From assembly GCF_900149685.1 (NCBI RefSeq), contig NZ_LT702999.1, positions 1,054,001-1,118,000 on the forward strand: a DNA stretch of 64,000 nt, read 5' to 3'. Source of the stretch: Erythrobacter sp. Alg231-14 (GTDB taxonomy: Bacteria; Pseudomonadota; Alphaproteobacteria; Sphingomonadales; Sphingomonadaceae). The position numbers and the translations under genes were made by a program. Positions within the stretch are counted from its first letter, which is position 1. Each line of letters begins with the position of its first letter. Under the pieces are notes generated by a model, which made no database searches, was not told where the DNA came from, and saw only the letters and a program-made list of their open reading frames with translations. Below, piece by piece: positions 18,823 through 27,596 of the stretch.

Positions 18823-21254
18823 GGGGTTTCTCCGTCAGGCAGCGCATAGGCGATGACAAAGCCCCCATGGCCATCGCGTGGCGTGGTTGAATCGAGATAC
18901 TTTCCTGTCGTTGGATCGCGCGGATAGATCCAGCTGGGATTGGGGACTGTCACAATCAGCGTCTGACGCCCTGATCTATCGGTGAAGGTCATCGGAGTTG
19001 ATTGGCCATTACCGGGCAGATCGGACGCCCACTTTTCTTCGCCGGTGCGGGCATCATAGGCGCGCACGCTGCTGTCCATTGTTGAGCTGAGGAAGGTCAA
19101 TCCGCCGCGTGTTGTGATTGTGCCTGCCCTGATGGCTGTGCCCACCTCGATCGGTAGGCCACTGCGAATACCAAAGGGCCCTGAATTGCGCATATCCCCT
19201 GCGGGGCGGCTCCACATCAGCTCATTGGTGTTAAGGTCGATTGCGGCGATCTGTGACCACGGTGGCTCAAAACAAGGTATGCCGGTTCCCAGTCGCGACA
19301 TGAAGGGTATGGGGAGGCCGTAATAGGCAATCTGTTCGTAATTGAAGGGATCGGCGGGATCGATTGCCGGAGCATCGTCATCTTCGGTCATGCGAACCGC
19401 TGGATGATCTTCGCCAAGCAGCAATGCCGCTTGCGGTCCGGCATCCGCAACTTGCTGTGGCGTGACGAGCAAAAGGCGATGGGCAAGCAGCATTGGAGCA
19501 GCGATCAGTAGACCGTTATCGGCATCGACTGAGACGCTGCCCCAGTTGAAACCGCCAAAATTGCCCGGAGCGATCAACGTCCCGCTGCGTGTCGGCGGGG
19601 TGTACATCCCCTCATAACGCATCATGCGATATTCGATCCTGCAGACCATCTGATCAATCGGCGTGAGGCCCCACATGTCCGCCTCTTCGCGGAACGGATG
19701 GAAGCTGGGCAGCGGTGAGAAGGGCTGCGTCTGAGAGAGGTATTCACCCAGCTCTGGGTCTTGCGGCACCGGTAGGTCATCAATCGGGAATACCGGGCTG
19801 CCATCGCGGCGGTCCAACAGGAATAGTTCGCCCATCTTAGTCGGAATTACAATCGACGGGATTCGTTCACCATCGCGCTCAACATCGACCAGCACAGGCT
19901 GTGCGGGAACGTCGTAATCCCAGATATCGTGACGGACCGTCTGGAATGTCCAGCGCTCTTCACCGGTTGAGGCATCGATCGCGACGACTGCTGAGGAATA
20001 GCGATCATCGAATTCGCGTCGCGCCCCGCCGAAATAGTCGGGGTTGGCATTTCCTGTCGGAGCAAAAACCAGATCAAGCTCCGCATCATAGCTCATGATC
20101 GACCAGACATTGGGCGTGCCCGGCGTGTAACGCTCCCCTTCGGTTGGCAGCCCGCGATTGTCGGGATTGCCAAGGTCCCATGCCCAGACGAGCTCCCCTG
20201 ATATGGCATTGAATGCGCGCACCACGCCTGAGGGTAGGCCAAGATCCTGTCTGTCAGTAACGAGGCCTCCGACCACCAAATTGTCGCCCGCCACAGTCGG
20301 TGGGGAAGTGTGGTAATAGTCTGAGGGTAAATGCTCACCCATGCCGGTGCGCAAATCAACCACGCCATCGCGGCCGAAGTCTTCGCATAGTGCGCCTGTT
20401 TCAGCATTTAGCGCAATCAGAGTTGCGTTGATTGTGGCTGTGACCACTCGGGCCGGGCAGGAACCGGAATAGCTCGCATCGGCCATATGATAGGCAACGC
20501 CGCGGCAGGTGATCGCATATTGGTGCTCGGCAAGCGGCTCCAGCCCCGGATCGTAACGCCACACTTCCTTGCCCGTATCGCCGTTTAGCGCGATTACGAC
20601 ATTGGCGGCGGCACACAGATAGAGCCGACCATCCACTGCGAGCGGGGTTGCCTTAAAATCCTCTTCGACCCCAGTACGGTAGCGCCAGATTTCTTGCAAA
20701 CCACCGACATTCGCGATGTTGATCTGCTCCAGTGCAGCGAAGCGCGACCCGCCTTCATCATTGCCATAGTGGGGCCAGTTACCTGAGCTTTCTGCCCCTG
20801 CCAGTGACCTTACCGTGCCGGTGCCGTTTTGCTCATATCCGGGCAAAGTCGCGGCCACCAAAAGCGCGACGCCAACGAGAGTTGGTAGGCCGGTCAGCCA
20901 ACGGTTAGGTGGCTTGGATTGCGTGTTATCTCCCTTGAGCGATGCGCGATACCAAGGGGTCAGGAAATACATCCCAACGACCATCCAAGCGGCCAAGCGT
21001 GGGAGCAGAGCGAACAGATCCAAGCCGGCCTCATAGAGCGACCAAACTGCAGTTCCTGCCAAAATCGCCGCGAACACATATTGAGCTTTAGGAGAGCGAC
21101 GTATCACGAACCAACCGGTCGCCAGGATCATCAGTCCAGCGACAAGGTAGTAGAAACTGCCGCCTAGATAGATCAAGAATCCACCAGGTATCGCAAGCAA
21201 GAACCCAACAATCACTAACAGTGCTGCATATGCCCAGTGAACGAAGCTCCGCAT
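18819..21254 (-). CDS. Membrane-bound PQQ-dependent dehydrogenase (glucose/quinate/shikimate-type)
   Basis: About 811 residues from the ATG at 21254; an upstream in-frame codon at 21308 would overlap the SDR gene. Five N-terminal transmembrane segments (about residues 5-125) precede a periplasmic eight-bladed quinoprotein propeller that starts at NWPHYGNDEGGSRFAALEQIN. Trp-docking repeats such as TGKEVWRYD, GELVWAWD and TGEERWTF are visible. The family oxidises sugars or polyols in the periplasm and passes electrons to ubiquinone. The real substrate is open, because the gene sits with an SDR, a VOC lipoprotein and an epoxide hydrolase-like protein rather than sugar genes. Confidence 0.9.
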   Translation of the reverse strand: MRSFVHWAYAALLVIVGFLLAIPGGFLIYLGGSFYYLVAGLMILATGWFVIRRSPKAQYVFAAILAGTAVWSLYEAGLDLFALLPRLAAWMVVGMYFLTPWYRASLKGDNTQSKPPNRWLTGLPTLVGVALLVAATLPGYEQNGTGTVRSLAGAESSGNWPHYGNDEGGSRFAALEQINIANVGGLQEIWRYRTGVEEDFKATPLAVDGRLYLCAAANVVIALNGDTGKEVWRYDPGLEPLAEHQYAITCRGVAYHMADASYSGSCPARVVTATINATLIALNAETGALCEDFGRDGVVDLRTGMGEHLPSDYYHTSPPTVAGDNLVVGGLVTDRQDLGLPSGVVRAFNAISGELVWAWDLGNPDNRGLPTEGERYTPGTPNVWSIMSYDAELDLVFAPTGNANPDYFGGARREFDDRYSSAVVAIDASTGEERWTFQTVRHDIWDYDVPAQPVLVDVERDGERIPSIVIPTKMGELFLLDRRDGSPVFPIDDLPVPQDPELGEYLSQTQPFSPLPSFHPFREEADMWGLTPIDQMVCRIEYRMMRYEGMYTPPTRSGTLIAPGNFGGFNWGSVSVDADNGLLIAAPMLLAHRLLLVTPQQVADAGPQAALLLGEDHPAVRMTEDDDAPAIDPADPFNYEQIAYYGLPIPFMSRLGTGIPCFEPPWSQIAAIDLNTNELMWSRPAGDMRNSGPFGIRSGLPIEVGTAIRAGTITTRGGLTFLSSTMDSSVRAYDARTGEEKWASDLPGNGQSTPMTFTDRSGRQTLIVTVPNPSWIYPRDPTTGKYLDSTTPRDGHGGFVIAYALPDGETP

Positions 21255-21279
21255 GATCGCTATCCCAACTCGCCGCAAC

Positions 21280-22038
21280 CTACATCGGGTGGATGGTATG
21301 GCCGCCATCGAGGATTAGGCAGCGGCCAGTCATAAAATCGCTCTCTCTCGACGCTAAGAAGACGGCCGGCCCTTCCATATCGGCCAAGGTCCCAATCCGG
21401 CCAATCGCTGACCGGCGACGCGCTGCATCTTGAAATGCCTGCGAGGTGTCGAGCGACATCTCTGTCTCTATAAAGCCGGGGAGCAGAGCGTTTGCCCGAA
21501 TTCCGGCGGTGCCAAGCTCAACAGCGAGCGCTTGGATGAGCCCAATCACCGCCGCCTTGGTCGTCGAGTAACCCGCTGCGCCGCCTGTACCTACAAGCGA
21601 TGCAACCGATGACGTGACGATCAACCGGCCACCTTTCTTTCGTTCAAGCATGTGCGTTGTGGCAGCGGAGAATGTGTGGACTGCGCTCATCAGGTTAAGG
21701 TCGACCGTACCTAGCCAATCCTTACGGCTGGTCCTGTGTGAAGCGCCGCGAAAGCCGCCTCCGCCAGCATTGGCGAAGACGCTGTCAACGTGACCAAAGC
21801 GTTCAAGCGTATCAGCAAAACGAGCATTGACCTCGTCCTCGTCAGTGACATCGCAAACCCAAGCATCAACATCGCCGCCCAGTTCCCGCAGTTCGGCAAT
21901 TGCGACCGCATTCTTATCGGCATTACGTCCCCAAATTGCGACTTTAGCGCCAGCCTTAACCAAACCGCGGGCATAGGCGAGACCCAGTCCGCCATTGCCA
22001 CCAGTTACGAGCGCAACAGTCCCAGTAAGATCAAACAT
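21280..22038 (-). CDS. Short-chain dehydrogenase/reductase
   Basis: This is a classical 252-residue SDR. The cofactor loop TGGNGGLG is at 12-19, and the catalytic Ser (143/144 in VTSSVAS), Tyr157 and Lys161 (YSTTK) are all present. NAG appears at 90-92, with the expected C-terminal GRCLILDGGHT. A signal peptide is absent, so it is a cytoplasmic NAD(P)-dependent alcohol/ketone oxidoreductase. It lies in the minus-strand operon 11 bases after the VOC lipoprotein gene. It probably acts after uptake, alongside the acyl-CoA ligase. Confidence 0.93.
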   Translation of the reverse strand: MFDLTGTVALVTGGNGGLGLAYARGLVKAGAKVAIWGRNADKNAVAIAELRELGGDVDAWVCDVTDEDEVNARFADTLERFGHVDSVFANAGGGGFRGASHRTSRKDWLGTVDLNLMSAVHTFSAATTHMLERKKGGRLIVTSSVASLVGTGGAAGYSTTKAAVIGLIQALAVELGTAGIRANALLPGFIETEMSLDTSQAFQDAARRRSAIGRIGTLADMEGPAVFLASRESDFMTGRCLILDGGHTIHPM

Positions 22039-22049
22039 GCGTGTCTTCC

Positions 22050-23102
22050 TTAAATGCCTTGATCGGCGAAGTTCTTAGCCGAAAAGATTGAGCTTTGCGG
22101 CAGTGATTGGAGGCCGATAAGATTGCCATCGGGATCACGGCCGAAGATGATTGGAGCGCCGTCGATCGCGGGGCTTTCCGCTACGACGGTTCCTCCCGCC
22201 TTAAGCAAACGCTCGCGCGCTGCGGCAAGGTCGGTGACGTCGAAGACGATGACATTGTAGCCAGGTGCATCAAACGGGCGAGGGTTGTCTGGAAGCGACG
22301 TCTCTAGGTTGTGATATTTTGCGATTTCGATCTCAAGATTGCGCAGTTGGAACCACGCCATCTCAATTTCACTGTCCGGAATGCCCGATACCGCGTCAAC
22401 ATTCTCGCCTGAAATTGCGAACCAATTTCCAATTTGGCGAGGCTCTTGCCCGCCAAGAAATGCCGACCAAAATGCCACCATCCGCTCTAAATCCGGGGTG
22501 GCGAAGGCGACGTGCCGCAGGCGGATCGCATTCTTGGGAGGTTCAGGCAAATCGAGCTGTGAAACATCGACCTCTTCGACTTCGGTCACGATGCCGTCCT
22601 GGTCGGTAATATAGCCATACTTGACGGGATTACGGCTGCTGAGCGCGACGGGTTCAGGATCGCCAATAGGCGCTGCGCCCGCTGCTAATGCGCGCGCGTA
22701 TGCGTTGATCTCTTCGATCGCCTGAAAACACACATGCATGATCCCCGGCCCTTCCACGGAGACCGCGCTTACATCGATAGGCCGAACATATTCCTCACCA
22801 GCAAAGCTCATTAGCCGCAACTGAGCATTGGCGCTGCGCAAAAGAAGCGACCTCATGCCTTCGGCATTTTGCGGTGCAAGTTCCGCAGGAACGCTCTCGA
22901 GCGTTAGCTCGTCTTCGCCAAGCCGCTCAACGTCGAATGCCGCCTCATAATATTGCGCAGCGGCTTCGACGTCGGGGACGCTGATGCCGACATAGTGAAC
23001 GCCTGTGATTAGGTCATCAATCTCCTGCTCAGGCACGCCACCTGGAAGGTCGCAGCCACTTAGAGCAAGGCACCCAGCGACTGTCATCAAAGTCCTAATC
23101 AT
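22050..23102 (-). CDS. Tandem VOC (glyoxalase/dioxygenase-fold) lipoprotein
   Basis: 350 residues from the ATG at 23102, chosen because AGGAG sits six bases upstream. A signal peptide with lipobox SGC (ALSGC) makes it a periplasm-facing lipoprotein. Two VOC modules follow: the first starts GVHYVGISVPDVEAAAQYY, the second RLRHVAFATPDLERMVAFW, ending FGRDPDGNLIGLQS. VOC enzymes use a metal held by His/Glu to open rings, move epoxides or isomerise. Most are cytoplasmic, so a lipoprotein form is unusual. It is first in the operon driven from the operator region 23103-23286 and is a paralogue of the VOC lipoprotein at 26520-27596. Confidence 0.85.
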   Translation of the reverse strand: MIRTLMTVAGCLALSGCDLPGGVPEQEIDDLITGVHYVGISVPDVEAAAQYYEAAFDVERLGEDELTLESVPAELAPQNAEGMRSLLLRSANAQLRLMSFAGEEYVRPIDVSAVSVEGPGIMHVCFQAIEEINAYARALAAGAAPIGDPEPVALSSRNPVKYGYITDQDGIVTEVEEVDVSQLDLPEPPKNAIRLRHVAFATPDLERMVAFWSAFLGGQEPRQIGNWFAISGENVDAVSGIPDSEIEMAWFQLRNLEIEIAKYHNLETSLPDNPRPFDAPGYNVIVFDVTDLAAARERLLKAGGTVVAESPAIDGAPIIFGRDPDGNLIGLQSLPQSSIFSAKNFADQGI

Positions 23103-23147
23103 TGAAAACTCCTGATCCACCCCATCCGCGATTGGGCAAATATCACT

Positions 23148-23169
23148 CTGTTGAACTAATAGTCAATAA
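23148..23169 (-). promoter_or_regulatory. TetR-type operator copy 1 (VOC-SDR-PQQ-hydrolase operon)
   Basis: On the minus strand this 22-bp site reads TTATTGAC-N6-TTCAACAG. It lies 46 bp upstream of the VOC lipoprotein start. It is a pseudo-palindrome (TTGA-N8-TCAA core) and matches two other copies at 23220 and 29444. Assignment to the TetR gene at 25874-26506 is inferred. Confidence 0.75.
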
Positions 23170-23219
23170 AAACCGAAGATGTGACCAATATCACTCTTTT
23201 TAGGGCATCCATCCAAGCC

Positions 23220-23241
23220 TTATTGACTTTATGTTCAACAG
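23220..23241 (+). promoter_or_regulatory. TetR-type operator copy 2 (TBDR gene)
   Basis: TTATTGAC-N6-TTCAACAG lies 45 bp upstream of the TBDR start. With copy 1 it forms a larger inverted repeat: TATCACTCTGTTGAAC (23141-23156) and its exact complement at 23233-23248. The two sites are nearly equidistant from their respective start codons, as expected of a shared divergent control region. Confidence 0.75.
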
Positions 23242-23286
23242 AGTGATATCCCCAGCTCAGAAAAACAACATCAGGGTGAGGGACTT

Positions 23287-25794
23287 ATGAAAATGACGAC
23301 AGCAAAGCTGCGCTCTTTGGCGCTGTGCTCTACCGCCGCGGCGGCGATCATCACGCCAAGCCAGGCGCTGGCTCAAGATCTCGAAAGCGACGAGTCGGCC
23401 GCGGAAACCACCAACACAATCATAGTCACCGCATCGAAGCGTGAAGCCACGCTTCAGGAGACGCCGATTGCTGTTTCGGTCACCAGTGCTGAGCAGATTG
23501 CTAACTCGCAAGCGCGTGACCTCAACGATCTGCAAACTCTGGTTCCCTCTTTGCGGGTTAATCAGCTGCAAAGCTCGGCCAACACAAACTTCATCATCCG
23601 CGGATTTGGTAATGGCGCAAACAATGCCGGCATCGAACCATCAGTCGGTGTGTTCATCGACGGTGTCTACCGTTCGCGCTCTGCGGCGCAGATTGGTGAT
23701 TTGCCCAATCTGCAGCGCGTCGAAGTGCTGCGCGGACCGCAATCGACATTGTTCGGCAAGAACGCATCTGCCGGTATCATCAGCATTGTGACCCGTGCGC
23801 CGCAGTTCGAGTTCGGAGGGTCAGCGGAGCTTTCCTACGGTAACTTCAATGCTGTAGTTGCGCGCGCTGACATCACCGGCCCGATCAGCGACAGCCTCGC
23901 GTTTAGTCTTGCGGGCAACATCAACAAGCGCGACGGCTATGTTGAAGACATCATTCAGAACGTCGACAATAACGAGCGCAACCGTTGGGGTGTTCGCGGG
24001 CAATTGCTGTTTGAAGCCAATCCAGACCTCTCATTCCGGATGATCGGTGATTACGACAAGATCGACGAAAACTGCTGTTCGGTCGTCAACCTTGTCGATG
24101 GCCCTACTGGTAATGCGATCCGCGCCTTGGGTGGTCAGATCATTTCGAACGACCGCTTTGGCACCACAAATGCTCTCAACTTCGTATCAGAAAACGAGAT
24201 CGAGAATTATGGCGTATCGCTACAGATGGACTGGGCAATTGGCGATATCGACGTCACAGCAATTGGCGCTTATCGCGGCGTTCGTTCCTTCGGCAATCAG
24301 GACGTTGATTTCACAAGCGCCGATATCGTTGGTGAAAGTTCTGGCCGAGGCGCAATTGACACTCTGACGATGGAATGGCGCGCGGCGTCGAACTTCGATG
24401 GCCCCTTGAACTTCTTGGTCGGCGCGTTCTACTTTAACGAAGACATCGAAACGAACGGGACGCTTACTTACGGCGCCGATTTCAAAGGTTATGCTGATCT
24501 GCTGACCGGCGGCGCTTACAGCTCGCTCGAACCGACGCTTCGTGCATTGGTTCCAGGTATTCCAGCCGGCACGTTCGGTGGCGAAGGCCAAGGCCGGATG
24601 ACCAACTTCCTGTTCGATAACGAAGCGATTTCAGCGTTCGGACAGTTAGACTTTGAGCCTGTCGATGGCCTTACGTTCACAGTTGGTGGCAACTACACAA
24701 GCGATAGAAAGTCAGTGATCTCGAACAATGTAGCGACCGATGTATTCTCAAGTATCGATCTGGTGCAAGCAGGCGTGAATGCGGGTGTCCCAGCGGTCGT
24801 CGCCACTGACCCAACCTTCAACCCATTCCTTGCGCTGCGCGGTCTGCAATTCATTCCGCCTTTCCTCAACTTCCCCAATGCGGTGGAAGACGGACGGACC
24901 AAGGACAATGAGTTCACCTACACGTTGCGGGTATCCTACGATTTCCCTGACAATGTCAGCATCTATGCGACCCATGCGACGGGCTTTAAGGCATCGTCTT
25001 TCAACCTTTCGACCGACAGTCGCCCGTTTCCGGCAGACTTCATTCCAGGCTCGCCGTTTCAGTCACCGCCGCCAGCGGACTCACCGATCCGCGATGCCGG
25101 GTTGGCCGTGACCAACCTTTCGACCGGCACACGTTTTGCCGATCCGGAAGAGGCTAAGGTGTATGAGATTGGCGTGAAAGGGCAATGGGAGGGCTTTGCC
25201 TTTAACCTCGCGCTGTTCGACCAAACGCTTGATGGGTTCCAGGGCAACGTGTTCACCGGCACCGGTTTTGTGCTAGGCAATGCGGAGCGCCAATCGGTTC
25301 GCGGCTTCGAATTCGACGGCTCGGTTTCACCTATTCCAGAACTGACTTTCACCGCAGCGCTGACCTATCTCGATGCAGAATATGACAGCTTTGTTGGTGG
25401 TACGGCGTTCAACCCTGCAACGCTTTCAACGCAACCGACCGATCTTACTGGTTTGCGCCCTGCTGGCATTCCAGAATGGAGCATGACCTTTGGTGGAACG
25501 TACAATATTGAGTTCGATGCAGGTCACGTCCTGACGCTTCACGCTGACTTCCTACATGAAAGCAACACTCAGATTGCTGAGGGCCTTCCAGCTTTCCGCC
25601 GCGAAGTGAACCAGCTCAACAGCACGGTCAGCTTCAAGCTGGAAAATGGACTGGAGTTTGCGATCTGGGGCCGCAACCTAACCGATGAGGCTTACACCAC
25701 CACGGTGTTCCCCGGGGTTGCGCAGGCAGGAACCTTAAATGGCTACCGCAACTTCCCACGAACCTATGGTGCGCTGGTTCGCTTCACTTTTTGA
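23287..25794 (+). CDS. TonB-dependent receptor (substrate of the accessory catabolic locus)
   Basis: 835 residues. The signal peptide ends ALAQD and is followed by a TonB-box-like TIIVTASKREATLQETP. The plug has LVPSLRVNQ, FIIRGFGNG and RVEVLRGPQSTLFGKNASAG, and the barrel ends TYGALVRFTF. GAGGGAC lies just before the ATG. The sequence is of the sphingomonad type often used for xenobiotics, plant phenolics or terpenoids. The divergent operon and shared operators make it the likely outer-membrane entry step for this locus. Confidence 0.93.
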   Translation: MKMTTAKLRSLALCSTAAAAIITPSQALAQDLESDESAAETTNTIIVTASKREATLQETPIAVSVTSAEQIANSQARDLNDLQTLVPSLRVNQLQSSANTNFIIRGFGNGANNAGIEPSVGVFIDGVYRSRSAAQIGDLPNLQRVEVLRGPQSTLFGKNASAGIISIVTRAPQFEFGGSAELSYGNFNAVVARADITGPISDSLAFSLAGNINKRDGYVEDIIQNVDNNERNRWGVRGQLLFEANPDLSFRMIGDYDKIDENCCSVVNLVDGPTGNAIRALGGQIISNDRFGTTNALNFVSENEIENYGVSLQMDWAIGDIDVTAIGAYRGVRSFGNQDVDFTSADIVGESSGRGAIDTLTMEWRAASNFDGPLNFLVGAFYFNEDIETNGTLTYGADFKGYADLLTGGAYSSLEPTLRALVPGIPAGTFGGEGQGRMTNFLFDNEAISAFGQLDFEPVDGLTFTVGGNYTSDRKSVISNNVATDVFSSIDLVQAGVNAGVPAVVATDPTFNPFLALRGLQFIPPFLNFPNAVEDGRTKDNEFTYTLRVSYDFPDNVSIYATHATGFKASSFNLSTDSRPFPADFIPGSPFQSPPPADSPIRDAGLAVTNLSTGTRFADPEEAKVYEIGVKGQWEGFAFNLALFDQTLDGFQGNVFTGTGFVLGNAERQSVRGFEFDGSVSPIPELTFTAALTYLDAEYDSFVGGTAFNPATLSTQPTDLTGLRPAGIPEWSMTFGGTYNIEFDAGHVLTLHADFLHESNTQIAEGLPAFRREVNQLNSTVSFKLENGLEFAIWGRNLTDEAYTTTVFPGVAQAGTLNGYRNFPRTYGALVRFTF

Positions 25795-25822
25795 TCCGTT
25801 CCTCAAATCCGGATCAAGGAAA

Positions 25823-25852
25823 GGCGGGTGGAGCAATCCATCCGCCTTTTTT
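25823..25852 (+). terminator. Rho-independent terminator after the TBDR gene
   Basis: GGCGG-G-TGGA and TCCA-T-CCGCC form a stem with a four-base loop, followed by six T residues. It lies 28 bp past the TBDR stop and ends the plus-strand unit before the convergent tetR gene. Confidence 0.85.
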
Positions 25853-25873
25853 CCTTTGCAGCTGACAGTGAAA

Positions 25874-26506
25874 TTATGAGCGGCGTAACCGCGTCTTGTT
25901 TATCGTATAATCCGATTTGATCGCGGTGAATGTTCCAAGGATCATCGTGACTGTCAGATCCTCCACTTCTTTGAGCGGCAATCGGCGCCTGAGCAGATAC
26001 ATGCCGGCAGCCGAGGGAATTCCGAAGCTGATATCGGTCGCGGCTCTGGCAATTTCGGGCGGTAAATCGAACAGGTCTTGGGTTAACTTAGCCAAGTATT
26101 CGACTGCGGCATCACGGCTGAAATCGGTCGGGTCGTGGCTGTCGCTAACAGAGGGTTCGGACTGTAAGCGCTCGATTATCAGGCCGCGTTGGTCGATATA
26201 GGTCAGATAGGCGTTGGTGACGCCGCGCACCAAATCTTCGAAAGTTTCCGCCGCTTCTGCTGCCTCTTGCTGCTTGCGCCGCAGATGCCGCAATTCGCGT
26301 TCAAGCAAGACTTTGAGTAAGTCGTTCAAATTCGGGAAGTAGTTGTAGACGAGCGACTTGCTGATGCCTGCCTCGCGCCCGACCTGATCCATCGAAAGGT
26401 TCGCTACGCCTTCACGCGCCACGATTTCTGCGGTTCTATCCAAGATCAACTTGCGTCGCTCTTGGGGTGCCAATCGAATGCGCTTCTTTCCCGCTGCCTT
26501 GCTCAT
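25874..26506 (-). CDS. TetR-family transcriptional regulator
   Basis: 210 residues. The N-terminal TetR helix-turn-helix (about 19-63) reads ILDRTAEIVAREGVANLSMD and GISKSLVYNYFPNLNDLL, with a basic Arg/Lys tail before it. The C-terminal ligand domain is all-helical and not diagnostic. It is the last gene of the operon PQQ-cytochrome lipoprotein, VOC lipoprotein, tetR, with a 13-base gap to the VOC gene. A matching operator lies at the operon's promoter, so autoregulation is likely. By family behaviour it would be a repressor released by the substrate or an early product. Confidence 0.92.
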   Translation of the reverse strand: MSKAAGKKRIRLAPQERRKLILDRTAEIVAREGVANLSMDQVGREAGISKSLVYNYFPNLNDLLKVLLERELRHLRRKQQEAAEAAETFEDLVRGVTNAYLTYIDQRGLIIERLQSEPSVSDSHDPTDFSRDAAVEYLAKLTQDLFDLPPEIARAATDISFGIPSAAGMYLLRRRLPLKEVEDLTVTMILGTFTAIKSDYTINKTRLRRS

Positions 26507-26519
26507 AAGAGCGGCTCTA

Positions 26520-27596
26520 TCATGCTTCTGGTGAACGCGTTAGCGCGAACCAACGCATTTCCTCAATTGAGAATTCGCGCTTGATTTTCTGGAATGCCAG
26601 CAAGTTACCCTCGGGGTCGCGCGCAAAGGCAATTTGCCACCCGCCAAGATCAAACGGCTCGGTCGCAAACGTAATGCCTTCATTTTCCAATCGCGTGATC
26701 GTTCCTGCAAGATCGCGGACCTCGAATGTGAAGCTGTTATAGCCGATATCATCTATCATTCGCGGCTGTCTATTCAGCGCCGTAGACGGTTCAGAATAGT
26801 GCCATAATTCCAGCTGGATATTGCCAATATCGAACCAGCTAGCAGAAATTTCGATATCGTCGATATTGACGATATCATCAAATGTTTTGCGCCGGGTCGG
26901 CGGAATCTCGCGCTTAGGCCCATAGCCAAGGATGGTGCGGTAGAATTCGACCATTTCGGCCTTTTCAGCGGTGACGTTGGCAACATGGGTAATCCACGCT
27001 TCGTGCATTAGACGCTGCTGTCCCATATAGCCTGCCGCTTCGATCAACGGCCTGTCGACCTGCTCCATTTCGATCATCACGCCGTCCGGATCAAAGCCAT
27101 AGGCATAGGTGACGCCATAGCCGCCAAGATCAACCGGCCCATTTCCGCGCGAGAGGATGTCGAGCCCGACCTCCTTGAAGCGATCATACTTCGGTGCGTC
27201 AGCCGGTGATTGGAAGCAGATATGAGTATAGCCTGGCCCGGTTGCAGGGCGGAGATTCGGAGCCTCCTTAACCTCGGGATCAATGTCTATTAGCCGCAGA
27301 AAAATCGTGGCTGTCCTGACCAGCGCAATCTCGATCTCTCCCTCACGTTTGGAGAGGATGCCTGCCGGAATGGCGCTCGCAGGGAGACGCTTTCTGTCGA
27401 CCAACTCATAAGGAACTGCCGCGCTATAGAAGGTTAGAGTGTCGTCGATGTCGGAAACGGTGAGGCTGACATTATGCACGCCGCGGATGGCATCGGGTGC
27501 AGCCGCCACAACAGGGTCCAGAGTGCTCTCGGCGGGTGTTATGCTGCAAGATGAAAGGACTGCGATCAGCCATACGGTTTGAAGCAGTGTGCGCAT
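26520..27596 (-). CDS. Tandem VOC lipoprotein (paralogue of the 22050-23102 protein)
   Basis: 358 residues. A signal peptide with SSC lipobox (AVLSSCSIT) is followed by two VOC modules, GVHNVSLTVSDIDDTLTFY and the second starting WITHVANVTAEKAEMVEFY, ending FARDPEGNLLAFQK. The order and layout match the other VOC lipoprotein, so the two are an old duplication. The ATG overlaps the stop of the upstream quinoprotein gene (TAATG), with GGAGGGGG ahead as a strong ribosome site. It is probably a metal-dependent ring-opening or isomerising enzyme in the periplasm. Substrate unknown. Confidence 0.85.
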   Translation of the reverse strand: MRTLLQTVWLIAVLSSCSITPAESTLDPVVAAAPDAIRGVHNVSLTVSDIDDTLTFYSAAVPYELVDRKRLPASAIPAGILSKREGEIEIALVRTATIFLRLIDIDPEVKEAPNLRPATGPGYTHICFQSPADAPKYDRFKEVGLDILSRGNGPVDLGGYGVTYAYGFDPDGVMIEMEQVDRPLIEAAGYMGQQRLMHEAWITHVANVTAEKAEMVEFYRTILGYGPKREIPPTRRKTFDDIVNIDDIEISASWFDIGNIQLELWHYSEPSTALNRQPRMIDDIGYNSFTFEVRDLAGTITRLENEGITFATEPFDLGGWQIAFARDPEGNLLAFQKIKREFSIEEMRWFALTRSPEA

